A stretch of DNA of 64,000 nucleotides, taken from Roseovarius halotolerans (GTDB lineage: Bacteria; Pseudomonadota; Alphaproteobacteria; Rhodobacterales; Rhodobacteraceae). Location: the NCBI RefSeq assembly GCF_900172255.1, contig NZ_FWFU01000001.1, positions 992,001 through 1,056,000 on the forward strand. The letters are read 5' to 3'. Every line of letters begins with the position of its first letter. The first letter of the stretch is position 1. Below, piece after piece: positions 36,645-45,834 of the stretch. The notes under the pieces are model-generated. The model was given only the letters and a program-made list of their open reading frames with translations. It ran no database searches and had not been told where the DNA came from. A program made the translations under genes and the position numbers.

Positions 36645-37199
36645 CTATCGCTTCAGATAGCGTTCCAGAACGATGGGCGGGATATGCCCGCGCAGCATCA
36701 TGTCGGGCAGCACGTAAGATGGGGCCATGTCGATTTCGAGGGTTTCGGCCAGTGCCGCGTTGCGGGTGATATCAAGCAGGGTCACGCGCAGGTCGTGGGT
36801 CTGCGCCAGCGCGCGAAGATCCTCTTCGGCGCGGTTGCAATCGGGGCAGTCGGGCGCGGTGAAGAGCGCGATGCGCAGGGCGGCACCGGGCGGGCCGAAG
36901 CCGGGAAGGTCGGGGCCGAAAAGCGCCTGGTCACGTTCGGAGAGGCGTGCGAGATCCTGGTCGATGGCATCCTGGTAGACGCTGGTGACGGGCGGAGCGG
37001 ACGGGGCGGGCGCATCCTGAAGGAGTTCGGGCAGCCCAAGGAGGGCCTCGCGAATCTGCTGGTGAAAGATCGCGCGTTCGGCGGGCGAAAGGCGCGTGAA
37101 ATCGGTTTCGGCCACCGCCGCGCCAGGCGAGAGCGCAAGCAGAAGGCCCGCCGCAAGCGGCAGGCCCCGAAACGCTATCTGCAACCGGCGGCGCGGCAT
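36645..37199 (-). CDS. Thioredoxin-fold protein with CPDC motif, degenerate DsbA/ScsC paralogue
   Basis: A 184-residue exported protein (signal peptide ending near residue 31). It has a redox motif CPDC (Cys118, Cys121) and a cis-Pro in MAPSYV. It is a paralogue of the gene directly upstream: LSPAER-x2-F-x3-IR-x2-LL-x2-PEL matches that protein's MSAAER-x2-F-x3-IR-x2-LL-x2-PEV, and both end in a PS(Y/F)V...MLRG(H/Y)(I/V)P block. Only ~30 residues lie between CPDC and the cis-Pro block, so the DsbA helical insertion is missing. Its start overlaps the upstream stop (TGATG). Confidence 0.85.
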   Translation of the reverse strand: MPRRRLQIAFRGLPLAAGLLLALSPGAAVAETDFTRLSPAERAIFHQQIREALLGLPELLQDAPAPSAPPVTSVYQDAIDQDLARLSERDQALFGPDLPGFGPPGAALRIALFTAPDCPDCNRAEEDLRALAQTHDLRVTLLDITRNAALAETLEIDMAPSYVLPDMMLRGHIPPIVLERYLKR

Positions 37200-37972
37200 C
37201 AGCCGCGGATGTCGGCGACGATCTGCTGCATCGCGTCGAGCGGCACATAGCCGCGCAGCATCTGGTCTTCCATCACGAAAGAGGGCGTGCCGGTGATGTT
37301 GAGCCGCTGGCCCAGCGCGCGGTTCTTGTTGATCACTTCGGTCACCGCCTCGCTGCCCATCTCGGCAGCGATCGCATCGGCATCGAGGCCAAAACCTTCG
37401 GCAAGGCGCGCGAGCGCGGGCTCTGTAATGTCGCCGCGGAAGGTCATCAGCGCGTCATGCACCTGCTTGTAGCCCTCGTCGCCCGCCACGTTCAGGGTTG
37501 CGATGGCAAAGCGCGAGGCAAGCACGGATTGTTCGCCCAGGATCGGGAATTCCTTGACGATGAGGCGGATATTGCCATCCGTCTCGAGCAGGGACTCGAC
37601 CTCGGGGAAGGCGCGTTTGCAGTAGCCGCAACGGTAATCCATGAACTCGACCAGCGTGATGTCGCCCTCGGGGTTGCCGCCGACCCAGGAATGGCCGTCA
37701 TCGAAGAGCGCCCCGGCATTGGCCTTCACGAGGTCGCTGTCGCCGCGGGCCTGTTCCTCGGCCTGGCGCTTTTCGAGCACGGCGACCGCTTCCATGATGA
37801 CTTCGGGGTTCTCAAGAAGGTAGGTGCGGATCTCGGCGCGGAAGGCGTCGCGTTCGGCGGCGCTCATGTCCTGAAGGTCGAAGGCCTGTGCGGGCATGGC
37901 CAAGGTGGCGGCCGTGAACAGCGCGCCCAGCGCTGTCAGCACGGTGGGAGGGGCGAATTTCATGGATGTCAT
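37199..37972 (-). CDS. DsbA-family thiol oxidoreductase with ScsC-like N-terminal stalk
   Basis: A 257-residue periplasmic oxidoreductase. Signal peptide residues 1-30; an N-terminal amphipathic region (37-75: MSAAERDAFRAEIRTYLLEN then EVIMEAVAVLEKRQAEE) of the kind that trimerises ScsC-type isomerases; a thioredoxin fold with CGYC (Cys115, Cys118), a DsbA helical insertion and cis-Pro in TGTPSFV. It could oxidise or isomerise disulfides. It overlaps the M48 protease gene upstream (ATGA) and its own diverged paralogue downstream. Confidence 0.9.
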   Translation of the reverse strand: MTSMKFAPPTVLTALGALFTAATLAMPAQAFDLQDMSAAERDAFRAEIRTYLLENPEVIMEAVAVLEKRQAEEQARGDSDLVKANAGALFDDGHSWVGGNPEGDITLVEFMDYRCGYCKRAFPEVESLLETDGNIRLIVKEFPILGEQSVLASRFAIATLNVAGDEGYKQVHDALMTFRGDITEPALARLAEGFGLDADAIAAEMGSEAVTEVINKNRALGQRLNITGTPSFVMEDQMLRGYVPLDAMQQIVADIRG

Positions 37973-39309
37973 CTCCGTTTGTTTTCAGCGGCTTTGGCGG
38001 CTGATAGCACATCCTGTGCACGCCGCCAGCCCGTAGAGCCGCGCGGCAAAAGGTCCGAGGCGCGTTGCGCGTGAATCCCGGCATCTTCGAGCCGTCCCAT
38101 CATCGCGTAGCGTTCCGATGTCACCAGCGAGGCCATGCCGTTGTTGCCCTGACGGGCATGGGTCGCGGCAAGGTCGCGCATGACGCGGGCGTCGCGCCCG
38201 TCGCGGGCGCGGGATTTCTCGAGATATTGCTGGGCCTCGGCCACCTTGCCTTCGGCCATGAGGGCGCGCCCGTAGGAGCCCAGGATCAGCGCGTGATCCG
38301 GCGCGAGGTTCACGGCGCGGCCATAGGCGGCGGTGGCGGCGCGGAAATTGCGGCTTTCCATCAGGATCTGGCCCTTGAGTTCATAGAGGAACGGGTCCTT
38401 GGGGCGCAGGGCGATGGCGCGGTCGATGGCGGCCACGGCCTTGGAGGTCTGCGAGCTGCGGTGGTGGGCGACGGCCTGGCGCATCAGTTTCACATCCTCG
38501 TAACCGGATTCCCCGGCCCGTGTCAGCGTCCATTTGGGCGAACGCTGAAAGGCCGAGAGCTTGCCCTTGGCGCGGGCGAACCAGTAGTCGGATTCGGGAT
38601 TGGCGCGGGCCTTGTCGGCATGGGCGTCGGCGAGGCGCTTGATCACGCGGAAGCGGTCGGCCGAAAGCGGGTGCGTGCGCGCGTAGGGGTCCTGACGGTA
38701 TTGCGACAGTGCCTCCTGGCCGCGGAAGATGTCCATCATCTCGACCGCGCCCTGCGGATCGACCCCGGCGGCGGCCAGGTAGCGAAGGCCGGACTGGTCG
38801 GCGGCGTTTTCCTCGGCGCGGGTGTGGACGAAGAACAGCCGCTGCGCGGTGGTCTGCGCGCCAAGCGCGACGGCCCCCGCGGCTTCGCCGGCGCCTGCGG
38901 CGATGGCGGCGGCGGCGGCAAGCACCGACCCCAGACCGGCGGCGGTGCGGGCGTTGCGCATGTTGACCGGGCGGCGCACAAGGTGGCCATTGGTGATATG
39001 CGCCGCCTCATGGGCGATCACCGATTGCAGCATCGCGGCGTTGTTCATTTTCAGCATCAGGCCGGAATGGATGAAGATACTGTCGCGATCGACCACGAAG
39101 GCATTGAGATTGCGGTCGTCGATCAGCAGGATATCGACCCCCGTCGGGCTGAGGCCGGCGGCCTTGAGCACCGGCGCGGCCAGTTGCTTGAGCGCGTATT
39201 CGATATCCGGGTCGCGCAGCAGCGTGAGCGCACGCGCCGGGCTGGCGAGCGTCGTGGCGGTCAGGGCGAAGAGCCCGAGAAAGAGGCCGAGGGCGCGGAG
39301 AAGCTGCAT
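37969..39309 (-). CDS. M48-family periplasmic metalloprotease with TPR domain (BepA-like)
   Basis: A 446-residue exported protease. Residues 1-27 are a signal peptide (MQLLRALGLFLGLFAL). The M48 domain carries the zinc motif HEAAHITNGH and a downstream EENAADQSG supplying the third ligand, and the C-terminal ~150 residues form TPR repeats (AIALRPKDPFLYELKGQIL, AVNLAPDHALILGSYGRAL). This is the layout of BepA, which monitors LptD and BAM assembly. It forms an operon with the two DsbA-like genes, joined by ATGA, suggesting disulfide-dependent outer-membrane quality control. An upstream Met 21 bp earlier is possible. Confidence 0.92.
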   Translation of the reverse strand: MQLLRALGLFLGLFALTATTLASPARALTLLRDPDIEYALKQLAAPVLKAAGLSPTGVDILLIDDRNLNAFVVDRDSIFIHSGLMLKMNNAAMLQSVIAHEAAHITNGHLVRRPVNMRNARTAAGLGSVLAAAAAIAAGAGEAAGAVALGAQTTAQRLFFVHTRAEENAADQSGLRYLAAAGVDPQGAVEMMDIFRGQEALSQYRQDPYARTHPLSADRFRVIKRLADAHADKARANPESDYWFARAKGKLSAFQRSPKWTLTRAGESGYEDVKLMRQAVAHHRSSQTSKAVAAIDRAIALRPKDPFLYELKGQILMESRNFRAATAAYGRAVNLAPDHALILGSYGRALMAEGKVAEAQQYLEKSRARDGRDARVMRDLAATHARQGNNGMASLVTSERYAMMGRLEDAGIHAQRASDLLPRGSTGWRRAQDVLSAAKAAENKRR

Positions 39310-39371
39310 TGACGGCGGGGCCTGTTCCAAGTGAAAGCTGGGCGTGACGGTGCCACTTTAGGAAGAAAGAC

Positions 39372-40523
39372 ATGCGGAACTCAACCCGGTCGAAGGTCGA
39401 TCCCTTCATTGTGATGGACGTGATGGAAGCGGCGCGCAGTGCCGAAGCCGAGGGGCGCCACATCATCCACATGGAAGTGGGCCAGCCCGGCACCGCCGCG
39501 CCCGAGGGGGCACGCGCCGCGCTGACCCGTGCCATGCGTGAGGATGCGATGGGCTATACTGTGGCGCTTGGCCTGCCGGCGCTGCGCCAGCGCATCGCGC
39601 GGCTTTACGGGGAATGGTATGGCGTCGATCTCGATCCGGGGCGGGTCGTGATCACGCCGGGATCGTCGGGGGCGTTCATCCTGGCGTTCACGGCGCTGTT
39701 CGATGCGGGCGACCGGGTGGGAATCGGGGCGCCGGGCTATCCGAGCTATCGCCAGATCCTGCGCGCGCTCGACCTTGTGCCGGTGGATATCGAGACGGCG
39801 GCGGAAAACCGCCTGCAGCCGGTGCCGGGTGACCTGAAGGGGCGCGACCTCAAGGGGTTGATGGTGGCAAGCCCGGCCAATCCTTCGGGCACGATGCTGG
39901 GGCGCGCCGAGCTGGCGGACCTGATGGAGGCGGCGGCGGCGGAGGGCGCGAGCTTCATCAGCGACGAGATCTATCACGGGATCGAATACGAGGCGAAGGC
40001 CGTGAGCGCGCTGGAACTGAGCGACGAGGCCTATGTGATCAACTCGTTCTCGAAATATTTCAGCATGACCGGCTGGCGGGTGGGCTGGATGGTGGTGCCA
40101 GGCGATCATGTGCGGGTGATCGAGCGGCTGGCGCAGAACCTGTTCATCTGCCCGCCCCATGCGAGTCAGGTGGCCGCATTGGCGGCGATGGAGTGCGGCG
40201 AGGAACTGGAGGCCAACATGGCGGTCTATCGGCGCAACCGGGCGCTGATGCTGGAAGGGTTGCCCAAGGCCGGGTTCGACCGGATCGCGCCGCCTGACGG
40301 TGCCTTCTACGTCTATGCCGATGTCAGCCATATCACCGATGACAGCCGGGCCTTTGCCGCTGAAATCCTTGAAAAGGCCGGCGTGGCGGTGACGCCGGGG
40401 CTCGATTTCGATCCGGTGCGCGGGCGCGGGACGATCCGGTTCTCCTATGCGCGCGCCACGGCCGATATCGAGGAGGGGCTGGAGCGGCTGCGCCGTTTCA
40501 TGGCGGCGCGCGGCGCGCTCTGA
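39372..40523 (+). CDS. PLP-dependent aminotransferase, class I/II
   Basis: A 383-residue fold-type I aminotransferase. The substrate-binding GQPG occurs near residue 37; the PLP signature NSFSKYFSMTGWRVGW gives the Schiff-base Lys near 229; ANPSGT and SDEIYHG match the PLP-ring contacts; a C-terminal Arg in RGTIRFSYA binds the substrate carboxylate. The substrate cannot be told from sequence. It is divergent from the M48 protease, with 62 bp between the starts. Confidence 0.93.
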   Translation: MRNSTRSKVDPFIVMDVMEAARSAEAEGRHIIHMEVGQPGTAAPEGARAALTRAMREDAMGYTVALGLPALRQRIARLYGEWYGVDLDPGRVVITPGSSGAFILAFTALFDAGDRVGIGAPGYPSYRQILRALDLVPVDIETAAENRLQPVPGDLKGRDLKGLMVASPANPSGTMLGRAELADLMEAAAAEGASFISDEIYHGIEYEAKAVSALELSDEAYVINSFSKYFSMTGWRVGWMVVPGDHVRVIERLAQNLFICPPHASQVAALAAMECGEELEANMAVYRRNRALMLEGLPKAGFDRIAPPDGAFYVYADVSHITDDSRAFAAEILEKAGVAVTPGLDFDPVRGRGTIRFSYARATADIEEGLERLRRFMAARGAL

Positions 40524-40555
40524 GCCGGGACGGCACGCGCGGGGCGCGGTGGGAA

Positions 40556-40618
40556 GGGGGCGCTGCCCCCGTCGCAGCGGGGCTGCGACTCCCCCAAGGT
40601 ATTTTCAGCCAGATGAAG
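40556..40618 (+). terminator. Double hairpin plus dispersed element, copy 4
   Basis: GGGGGC-GCT-GCCCCC is followed directly by GTCGCAG-CGGGG-CTGCGAC, then by a diverged element copy (AGGTATTTTCAGCCAGATGA then AG at 40597-40618). It lies between an aminotransferase and amiC on the same strand. Confidence 0.7.
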
Positions 40619-40694
40619 TCGGGGGCTGTGCAACCGGCGCGCGGGTCGTGTAGTCTTGCGCGCAAAGACGACCGGTTGAGCGGCGGGTGAGCGG

Positions 40695-41918
40695 ATGATC
40701 AGGATAGTGTTGGCGGGGCTTCTTGGCCTTTGGGCCGGGTTGGCGATGGCGCAGGCGCGCGATTTCAGCGGCCTGGCGCGGGTGGACATGCAGGCGAGCG
40801 AGGTCAGGGCAGGCGAGGGCGGCGTGGTGATCGCCCTTGGTCTGAGCCAGGGCGTACCCTACCGGATCTTCACGCTGGATGCGCCCGAGCGACTGGTTCT
40901 CGATTTCAGGGAAGTGGATTGGAGCGGGGTCGAGCCGGGCGCGCTGATCGCGGGCGCGGCGGTGAAGGATGTGCGGGTCGGGGGATTCCGGCCCGGATGG
41001 TCGCGCATGGTGGTCGATCTGGCCGGACCGATGGCCGTCACGCGCGCGGGCATGAAGATCGACGACCTGAGTGGCGCGGCGCGCCTTGAGGTGGTGCTGA
41101 ACCCGGTCTCGGCAGAAGCATTCGCGGCGGGTGCGGGTGCGCCGGCACTGCCGGGATGGGAGGCGCCGGGGCGCGGGCTCAAGTCCGAGAAGCGTCCGCG
41201 CCAGCGCGGCGAGGCGCCGCTGGTCGTGGTGCTCGATCCGGGGCATGGCGGGATCGATCCGGGGGCCGAGGTGGATGGCATGGCCGAAAAGGACATGATG
41301 CTGATCTTCGCACTGGAGCTGAAGGAAGAGCTGGTGCGTGCGGGCGGGTTCGACGTGGTGCTGACGCGGGAGGATGACAGTTTCGTCTCTCTGGAGCGGC
41401 GGGTGGCGATTGCCCACCGGATGGGAGCGGACCTGTTCCTGTCGCTGCATGCGGATGCGCTCAGCGAGGGGCGGGCGCATGGCGCCACGGTCTATACCCT
41501 GTCCGACAGCGCCAGCGACGAGGCCAGCGCCGCGCTGGCGGAGCGCCATAACCGCGCCGACATGCTGGCGGGAATCGACCTGAGCGGCAAGGACGACGTG
41601 GTGGCGGATGTGCTGATGGACCTCGCGCGGATGGAAACCCAGCCCCGCGCCGAGCGGCTGGCGGACGAGATCCGCGCGGCGATCGCGGCCAGGGGCCTGC
41701 CGCTGCATTCGCGCCCGCTGCGCCATGCCGGGTTCTCGGTGCTGAAATCGCCGGACATACCATCGGTGTTGCTGGAGCTTGGTTTCATGTCCAGCCCGCG
41801 CGACCTGGCCAACCTGGCCGATCCGTCGTGGCGCGCCGGCATGGCGGAGGCGCTGCGCGAGGGGCTCGACACCTGGCGGGATGCCGATGCGGCCGCCGCC
41901 GACCTGGTGCGGCAATGA
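40695..41918 (+). CDS. amiC: N-acetylmuramoyl-L-alanine amidase
   Basis: A periplasmic cell-separation amidase of 407 residues. Signal peptide ~1-18; AMIN domain ~20-130; Amidase_3 domain ~175-400 with zinc ligands in LDPGHGGIDPGAE and in SLHADA, and the catalytic Glu in LELGFMSS. It releases stem peptides from murein. It precedes the class A PBP gene by 91 bp, the usual alphaproteobacterial order. Confidence 0.93.
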   Translation: MIRIVLAGLLGLWAGLAMAQARDFSGLARVDMQASEVRAGEGGVVIALGLSQGVPYRIFTLDAPERLVLDFREVDWSGVEPGALIAGAAVKDVRVGGFRPGWSRMVVDLAGPMAVTRAGMKIDDLSGAARLEVVLNPVSAEAFAAGAGAPALPGWEAPGRGLKSEKRPRQRGEAPLVVVLDPGHGGIDPGAEVDGMAEKDMMLIFALELKEELVRAGGFDVVLTREDDSFVSLERRVAIAHRMGADLFLSLHADALSEGRAHGATVYTLSDSASDEASAALAERHNRADMLAGIDLSGKDDVVADVLMDLARMETQPRAERLADEIRAAIAARGLPLHSRPLRHAGFSVLKSPDIPSVLLELGFMSSPRDLANLADPSWRAGMAEALREGLDTWRDADAAAADLVRQ

Positions 41919-42009
41919 AAAGAGCGGCGCCCCGCGCGTCCGGAAGATGTGTTTTGACGGCCTGCGGCGGGATGCCTATATGGTGCGGTGAAACCGAGCG
42001 GGGGCGGCT

Positions 42010-44535
42010 GTGCTCAGAGCGATAGGAACTTTTTTCGGCACGATCTTCAGCCTGGTCACCCTGGGCCTGATGCTGATCGCATTGAGCATTGGCGCGGTGC
42101 TGCACATCTATGGGCGCGACCTGCCGAGCCACGAGTCGCTGGCCAATTACAAACCGCCGACGATCAGCCGGATCTATTCCGGCGAGGGGCGGATCATCGA
42201 CGAGTTCTCGCGCGAACGGCGCCTGTTCACCCCGGCCGAGGATATTCCGGTGCTGGTCAAGCAGGCCTTCATCAGCGCAGAGGACAAGAATTTCTATCAG
42301 CATGGCGGCTATGACGCGCGCGGCATCGCCGCGGCGATCTTCGAGGCGGTCCGCTCGCGCGGGGAAACCGTGCGCGGGGCCTCGACCATCACCCAGCAGG
42401 TGATGAAGAATTTCCTGCTGTCGGGCGACCGGCGCATCGAGCGCAAGATCAAGGAGATCATCCTGGCGACGCGGATCGAGGAGACGCTGAGCAAGGAGCG
42501 GATCCTGGAACTGTATCTCAACGAGATCTTCCTTGGTCAGAATTCCTATGGCGTGACGGCGGCGGCGCAGACCTATTTCAACAAGTCGCTGCGCGAACTT
42601 GCGCCCCACGAGGCGGCGTTCCTCGCGTCGATGCCCAAGGCGCCGTCGGATTTCCACCCGGTGCGCAATGCCGAGCGCCTTCTTCAGCGGCGCAATTTCG
42701 TGCTGCGCGAGATGAATGAGAACGGATATCTGGACGACGCCACGTATGAGGCCGAGGTGGCCGCGCCGCTGCGTTCGGTGCAGAATGGCGATTTCGAGCC
42801 CTACAGCGCCGAGCTGCCGCCGCGCGACTATTTCACTGACGAGATCCGCCGTCAGCTGAGCGAGGATTTCGGCGAGGGCGAATTCTTTGGCGGCGGGCTG
42901 AGCGTGCGCGCCACCATCGACCCCGAGATGCAGGCCGAGGCGGCGGTCGCACTGCGCCGGCAGCTGGAACAATATGACCGCGCGCGCGGCAAGTGGCGCG
43001 GCACCGGGATCGTGCTGCCCGAAGATGCGCTGGAGGACGGCGAGGAGGCCTGGCGCGAAGCGCTGGCGCAGGCCGGTGTGGCGCGGGATATCGAGCTGGA
43101 CGGAACATGGTACCCGGCGGTGATCCTTGAGATCGAAGATCAGCAGATGCGTCTTGGCATCGAGGGTGTCGCACCCGACGCGGATGCGCCGCATGTGGTG
43201 CCGCGCGCCGATATCGGCTGGCTGCCGGGCAATTTCCAGGAGACGTTCGAGCGTGGCGAGGTCGTCTATGTCCGCAGGATGACGCGCGACGAGGATGGTA
43301 CCTTCTTGCGCTGGACCCTGCGCCAGGTGCCCGAGGTCGAGGGCGGATTCGTGGCGATGGACGTGCATACCGGGCGGGTCCTGGCGATGCAGGGCGGGTT
43401 TTCCTATCAGCATTCGGTGTTCAACCGCGCGACCCAGGCCAAGCGCCAGCCGGGGTCGAGCTTCAAGCCGTTCGTCTATGCCGCCGCGCTGGACAGCGGT
43501 TACAGCCCGGCCACCATCGTGATCGACGCGCCGATCGAGATTGATACGCCGCAGGGGCTGTGGCGGCCGCGCAATTCGTCGAACAAGTTCTACGGGCCGA
43601 CGCCGCTGCGCACCGGGGTCGAGCAGTCACGGAACCTGATGACCATCCGTCTTGCGCAGGAAGTGGGCATGGATGTTGTCGCCCGTTACGCCGAGCGTTT
43701 CGGGGTCTATGACAACATGGGCCAGTTTCTGGCCAACTCGCTGGGCTCGGAGGAAACCACGCTTTACAACATGGTGGCGGCCTATTCGATGTTCGCCAAT
43801 GGCGGTGAGCGGGTCGAGCCGACACTGGTGGACCGTGTCCAGGACCGCGACGGGCGCACCGTCTACAAGCATGATCCGCGCGACTGCGTGGATTGCGGCG
43901 ATGAAGCCATCCCCGAGACCCGCGGCCCGCGCATCGTGTCGAACCGCGAGCGGGTGATCGATGCGATCACGGCCTATCAGCTGACCTCGATGATGAAGGG
44001 CGTGGTCGATCGCGGCACGGCATCGGGGGCGATCAACCTGCCGGTGCCGGTGGCGGGCAAGACCGGGACCACCAATGATGCGCGCGACGTCTGGTTCGTC
44101 GGTTTCACCAGCAATATCGCCGCGGGCTGCTATATCGGTTACGACCAGCCGCGCGGCCTTGGCCGCGGCGCCTATGGCGCCTCGATGTGCGGGCCGGTCT
44201 TCCAGGAGTTCATGAGCGAGGCGATCAAGAAATACGGCGGCGGCCCGTTCGAGGTTCCGCCGGGCGGGCATTTCATCAAGATCGACCGTTATACCGGCGC
44301 GCGGCTGGCGGACGATTCGCAGGGTGAGTTCGTGGTGGCCGAGTATTTCCGTGACGGCGAGGAGCCGATCTTTGGCTTCAGCGTCTCGGGCGGCTTTGCG
44401 ATGGGAACCGATCTGGAGCTGTTCGAGCGCGGCGAGAGCGAGCAGGTCAAGGAGGTCACCACGTCGACCGGGCGCACCGGGCAGGTCGGGGGCAAGGCCA
44501 GCTTCGGCTCGATGAGTTCGGGCGGGCTTTACTGA
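42010..44535 (+). CDS. mrcA: Penicillin-binding protein 1A (transglycosylase/transpeptidase)
   Basis: A bifunctional class A PBP of 841 residues. One N-terminal membrane helix (~6-32); GT51 domain with EDKNFYQHGG (catalytic Glu) and GASTITQQV; an OB-like insertion; transpeptidase with SSFK in QPGSSFKPFVYAA (catalytic Ser) and KTGTTND. It starts at GTG. The neighbouring amiC suggests coupled synthesis and cleavage of murein, and prfB follows after 72 bp. Confidence 0.96.
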   Translation: MLRAIGTFFGTIFSLVTLGLMLIALSIGAVLHIYGRDLPSHESLANYKPPTISRIYSGEGRIIDEFSRERRLFTPAEDIPVLVKQAFISAEDKNFYQHGGYDARGIAAAIFEAVRSRGETVRGASTITQQVMKNFLLSGDRRIERKIKEIILATRIEETLSKERILELYLNEIFLGQNSYGVTAAAQTYFNKSLRELAPHEAAFLASMPKAPSDFHPVRNAERLLQRRNFVLREMNENGYLDDATYEAEVAAPLRSVQNGDFEPYSAELPPRDYFTDEIRRQLSEDFGEGEFFGGGLSVRATIDPEMQAEAAVALRRQLEQYDRARGKWRGTGIVLPEDALEDGEEAWREALAQAGVARDIELDGTWYPAVILEIEDQQMRLGIEGVAPDADAPHVVPRADIGWLPGNFQETFERGEVVYVRRMTRDEDGTFLRWTLRQVPEVEGGFVAMDVHTGRVLAMQGGFSYQHSVFNRATQAKRQPGSSFKPFVYAAALDSGYSPATIVIDAPIEIDTPQGLWRPRNSSNKFYGPTPLRTGVEQSRNLMTIRLAQEVGMDVVARYAERFGVYDNMGQFLANSLGSEETTLYNMVAAYSMFANGGERVEPTLVDRVQDRDGRTVYKHDPRDCVDCGDEAIPETRGPRIVSNRERVIDAITAYQLTSMMKGVVDRGTASGAINLPVPVAGKTGTTNDARDVWFVGFTSNIAAGCYIGYDQPRGLGRGAYGASMCGPVFQEFMSEAIKKYGGGPFEVPPGGHFIKIDRYTGARLADDSQGEFVVAEYFRDGEEPIFGFSVSGGFAMGTDLELFERGESEQVKEVTTSTGRTGQVGGKASFGSMSSGGLY

Positions 44536-44607
44536 TAGCCGGGTGATCTTGCCGGGGCCTCGTGGCTGCGCTATCACCCGCATCCGAGCCAGATCAGGGA
44601 CATATCC

Positions 44608-45735
44608 ATGCGCGCCGAAATCCAGACCGTCGTTTCCGAGATCGAGAATTCGCTGGAGCTGTTGCGTCAGCGGATGGGATGGGAGACCGCGCAGCACCGG
44701 CTCGAGGAGTTCAACGCGCGCGTCGAGGACCCGAACCTCTGGGACGATCCGGCCAAGGCGCAGAAGCTAATGCGCGACCGGCAGGCGCTGGTCGATGCGA
44801 TCGAGACACACGACTCGATCAGCCGCGACATGCGCGACAATATCGAGTTGATCGAACTGGGCGAGATGGAGGGCGACAGCGAGGTGATCGGCGAGGCCGA
44901 GACCACGCTCAAGGCGCTTGCCCGCAAGGCGGCCGCCAAGGAGCTGGAGGCGCTGCTGGATGGCGAGGCCGACGGCAATGACACCTTCCTCGAAATCAAC
45001 GCCGGGGCCGGTGGCACCGAAAGCTGCGACTGGGCCGCGATGCTGGCGCGGATGTATGTGCGGTGGGCCGAAAGCCACGGCTACACCGTCGAGTTGCAAT
45101 CCGAAAGCTCGGGCGATGAGGCGGGGATCAAATCGGCCGCCTACAAGATCAGCGGGCATAACGCCTATGGCTGGCTCAAGTCGGAATCCGGCGTGCATCG
45201 CCTGGTGCGGATCTCGCCGTTCGATTCGGCGGCGAAGCGGCATACGTCGTTCTGCTCGGTCGGGGTCTATCCGGTGGTGGATGACAATATCGAGATCGAG
45301 GTGAACCCGTCCGATATCCGGGTGGACACCTATCGCAGTTCGGGCGCGGGCGGGCAGCATGTGAACAAGACCGACTCGGCGGTGCGGATCACCCACCATC
45401 CGACCGGCATCGTGGTCACCAGTTCCGAGAAATCCCAGCACCAGAACCGCGATATCGCGATGAAGGCGCTGAAGTCGCGGCTTTACCAGCTGGAGCTGGA
45501 CAAGCGCAACGAGGCCATTGCCGAGGCCCACGAGGCCAAGGGCGATGCCGGGTGGGGTAACCAGATCCGCTCTTATGTGCTGCAGCCCTACCAGATGGTG
45601 AAGGATCTGCGCACCGGGGTCGAGACCAGCGACACCAAGGGCGTTCTGGATGGCGATCTCGATCAGTTCATGGCCGCGACGCTGGCGATGAACGTCAGTG
45701 GCAAGTCGCGGGCCGAGGCGCAGGGCGAGGCGTGA
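44608..45735 (+). CDS. prfB: Peptide chain release factor 2
   Basis: Class I release factor for UGA and UAA, 375 residues, with GGQ in [15 protein letters not shown]. The gene is one uninterrupted frame; the programmed +1 frameshift and internal UGA of many bacterial prfB genes are absent. AGGGA lies 8 nt before the ATG. A hairpin with the dispersed element follows. Confidence 0.97.
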   Translation: MRAEIQTVVSEIENSLELLRQRMGWETAQHRLEEFNARVEDPNLWDDPAKAQKLMRDRQALVDAIETHDSISRDMRDNIELIELGEMEGDSEVIGEAETTLKALARKAAAKELEALLDGEADGNDTFLEINAGAGGTESCDWAAMLARMYVRWAESHGYTVELQSESSGDEAGIKSAAYKISGHNAYGWLKSESGVHRLVRISPFDSAAKRHTSFCSVGVYPVVDDNIEIEVNPSDIRVDTYRSSGAGGQHVNKTDSAVRITHHPTGIVVTSSEKSQHQNRDIAMKALKSRLYQLELDKRNEAIAEAHEAKGDAGWGNQIRSYVLQPYQMVKDLRTGVETSDTKGVLDGDLDQFMAATLAMNVSGKSRAEAQGEA

Positions 45736-45742
45736 GGCGCCG

Positions 45743-45794
45743 GTGGGGGTTTTGCACCCCCACACCCCCGCAGAGTATTGTCGGCAAGATGAAG
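45743..45794 (+). terminator. Hairpin plus dispersed element, copy 5
   Basis: GTGGGGGT-TTTGC-ACCCCCAC is an 8-bp perfect stem beginning 7 bp after the prfB stop. An element copy (GAGTATTGTCGGCAAGATGA then AG, 45773-45794) follows. Confidence 0.72.
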
Positions 45795-45834
45795 CAGGGC
45801 GCCCGCAGCCGGTCGCCGGGGCGGGAGGAAAGAC

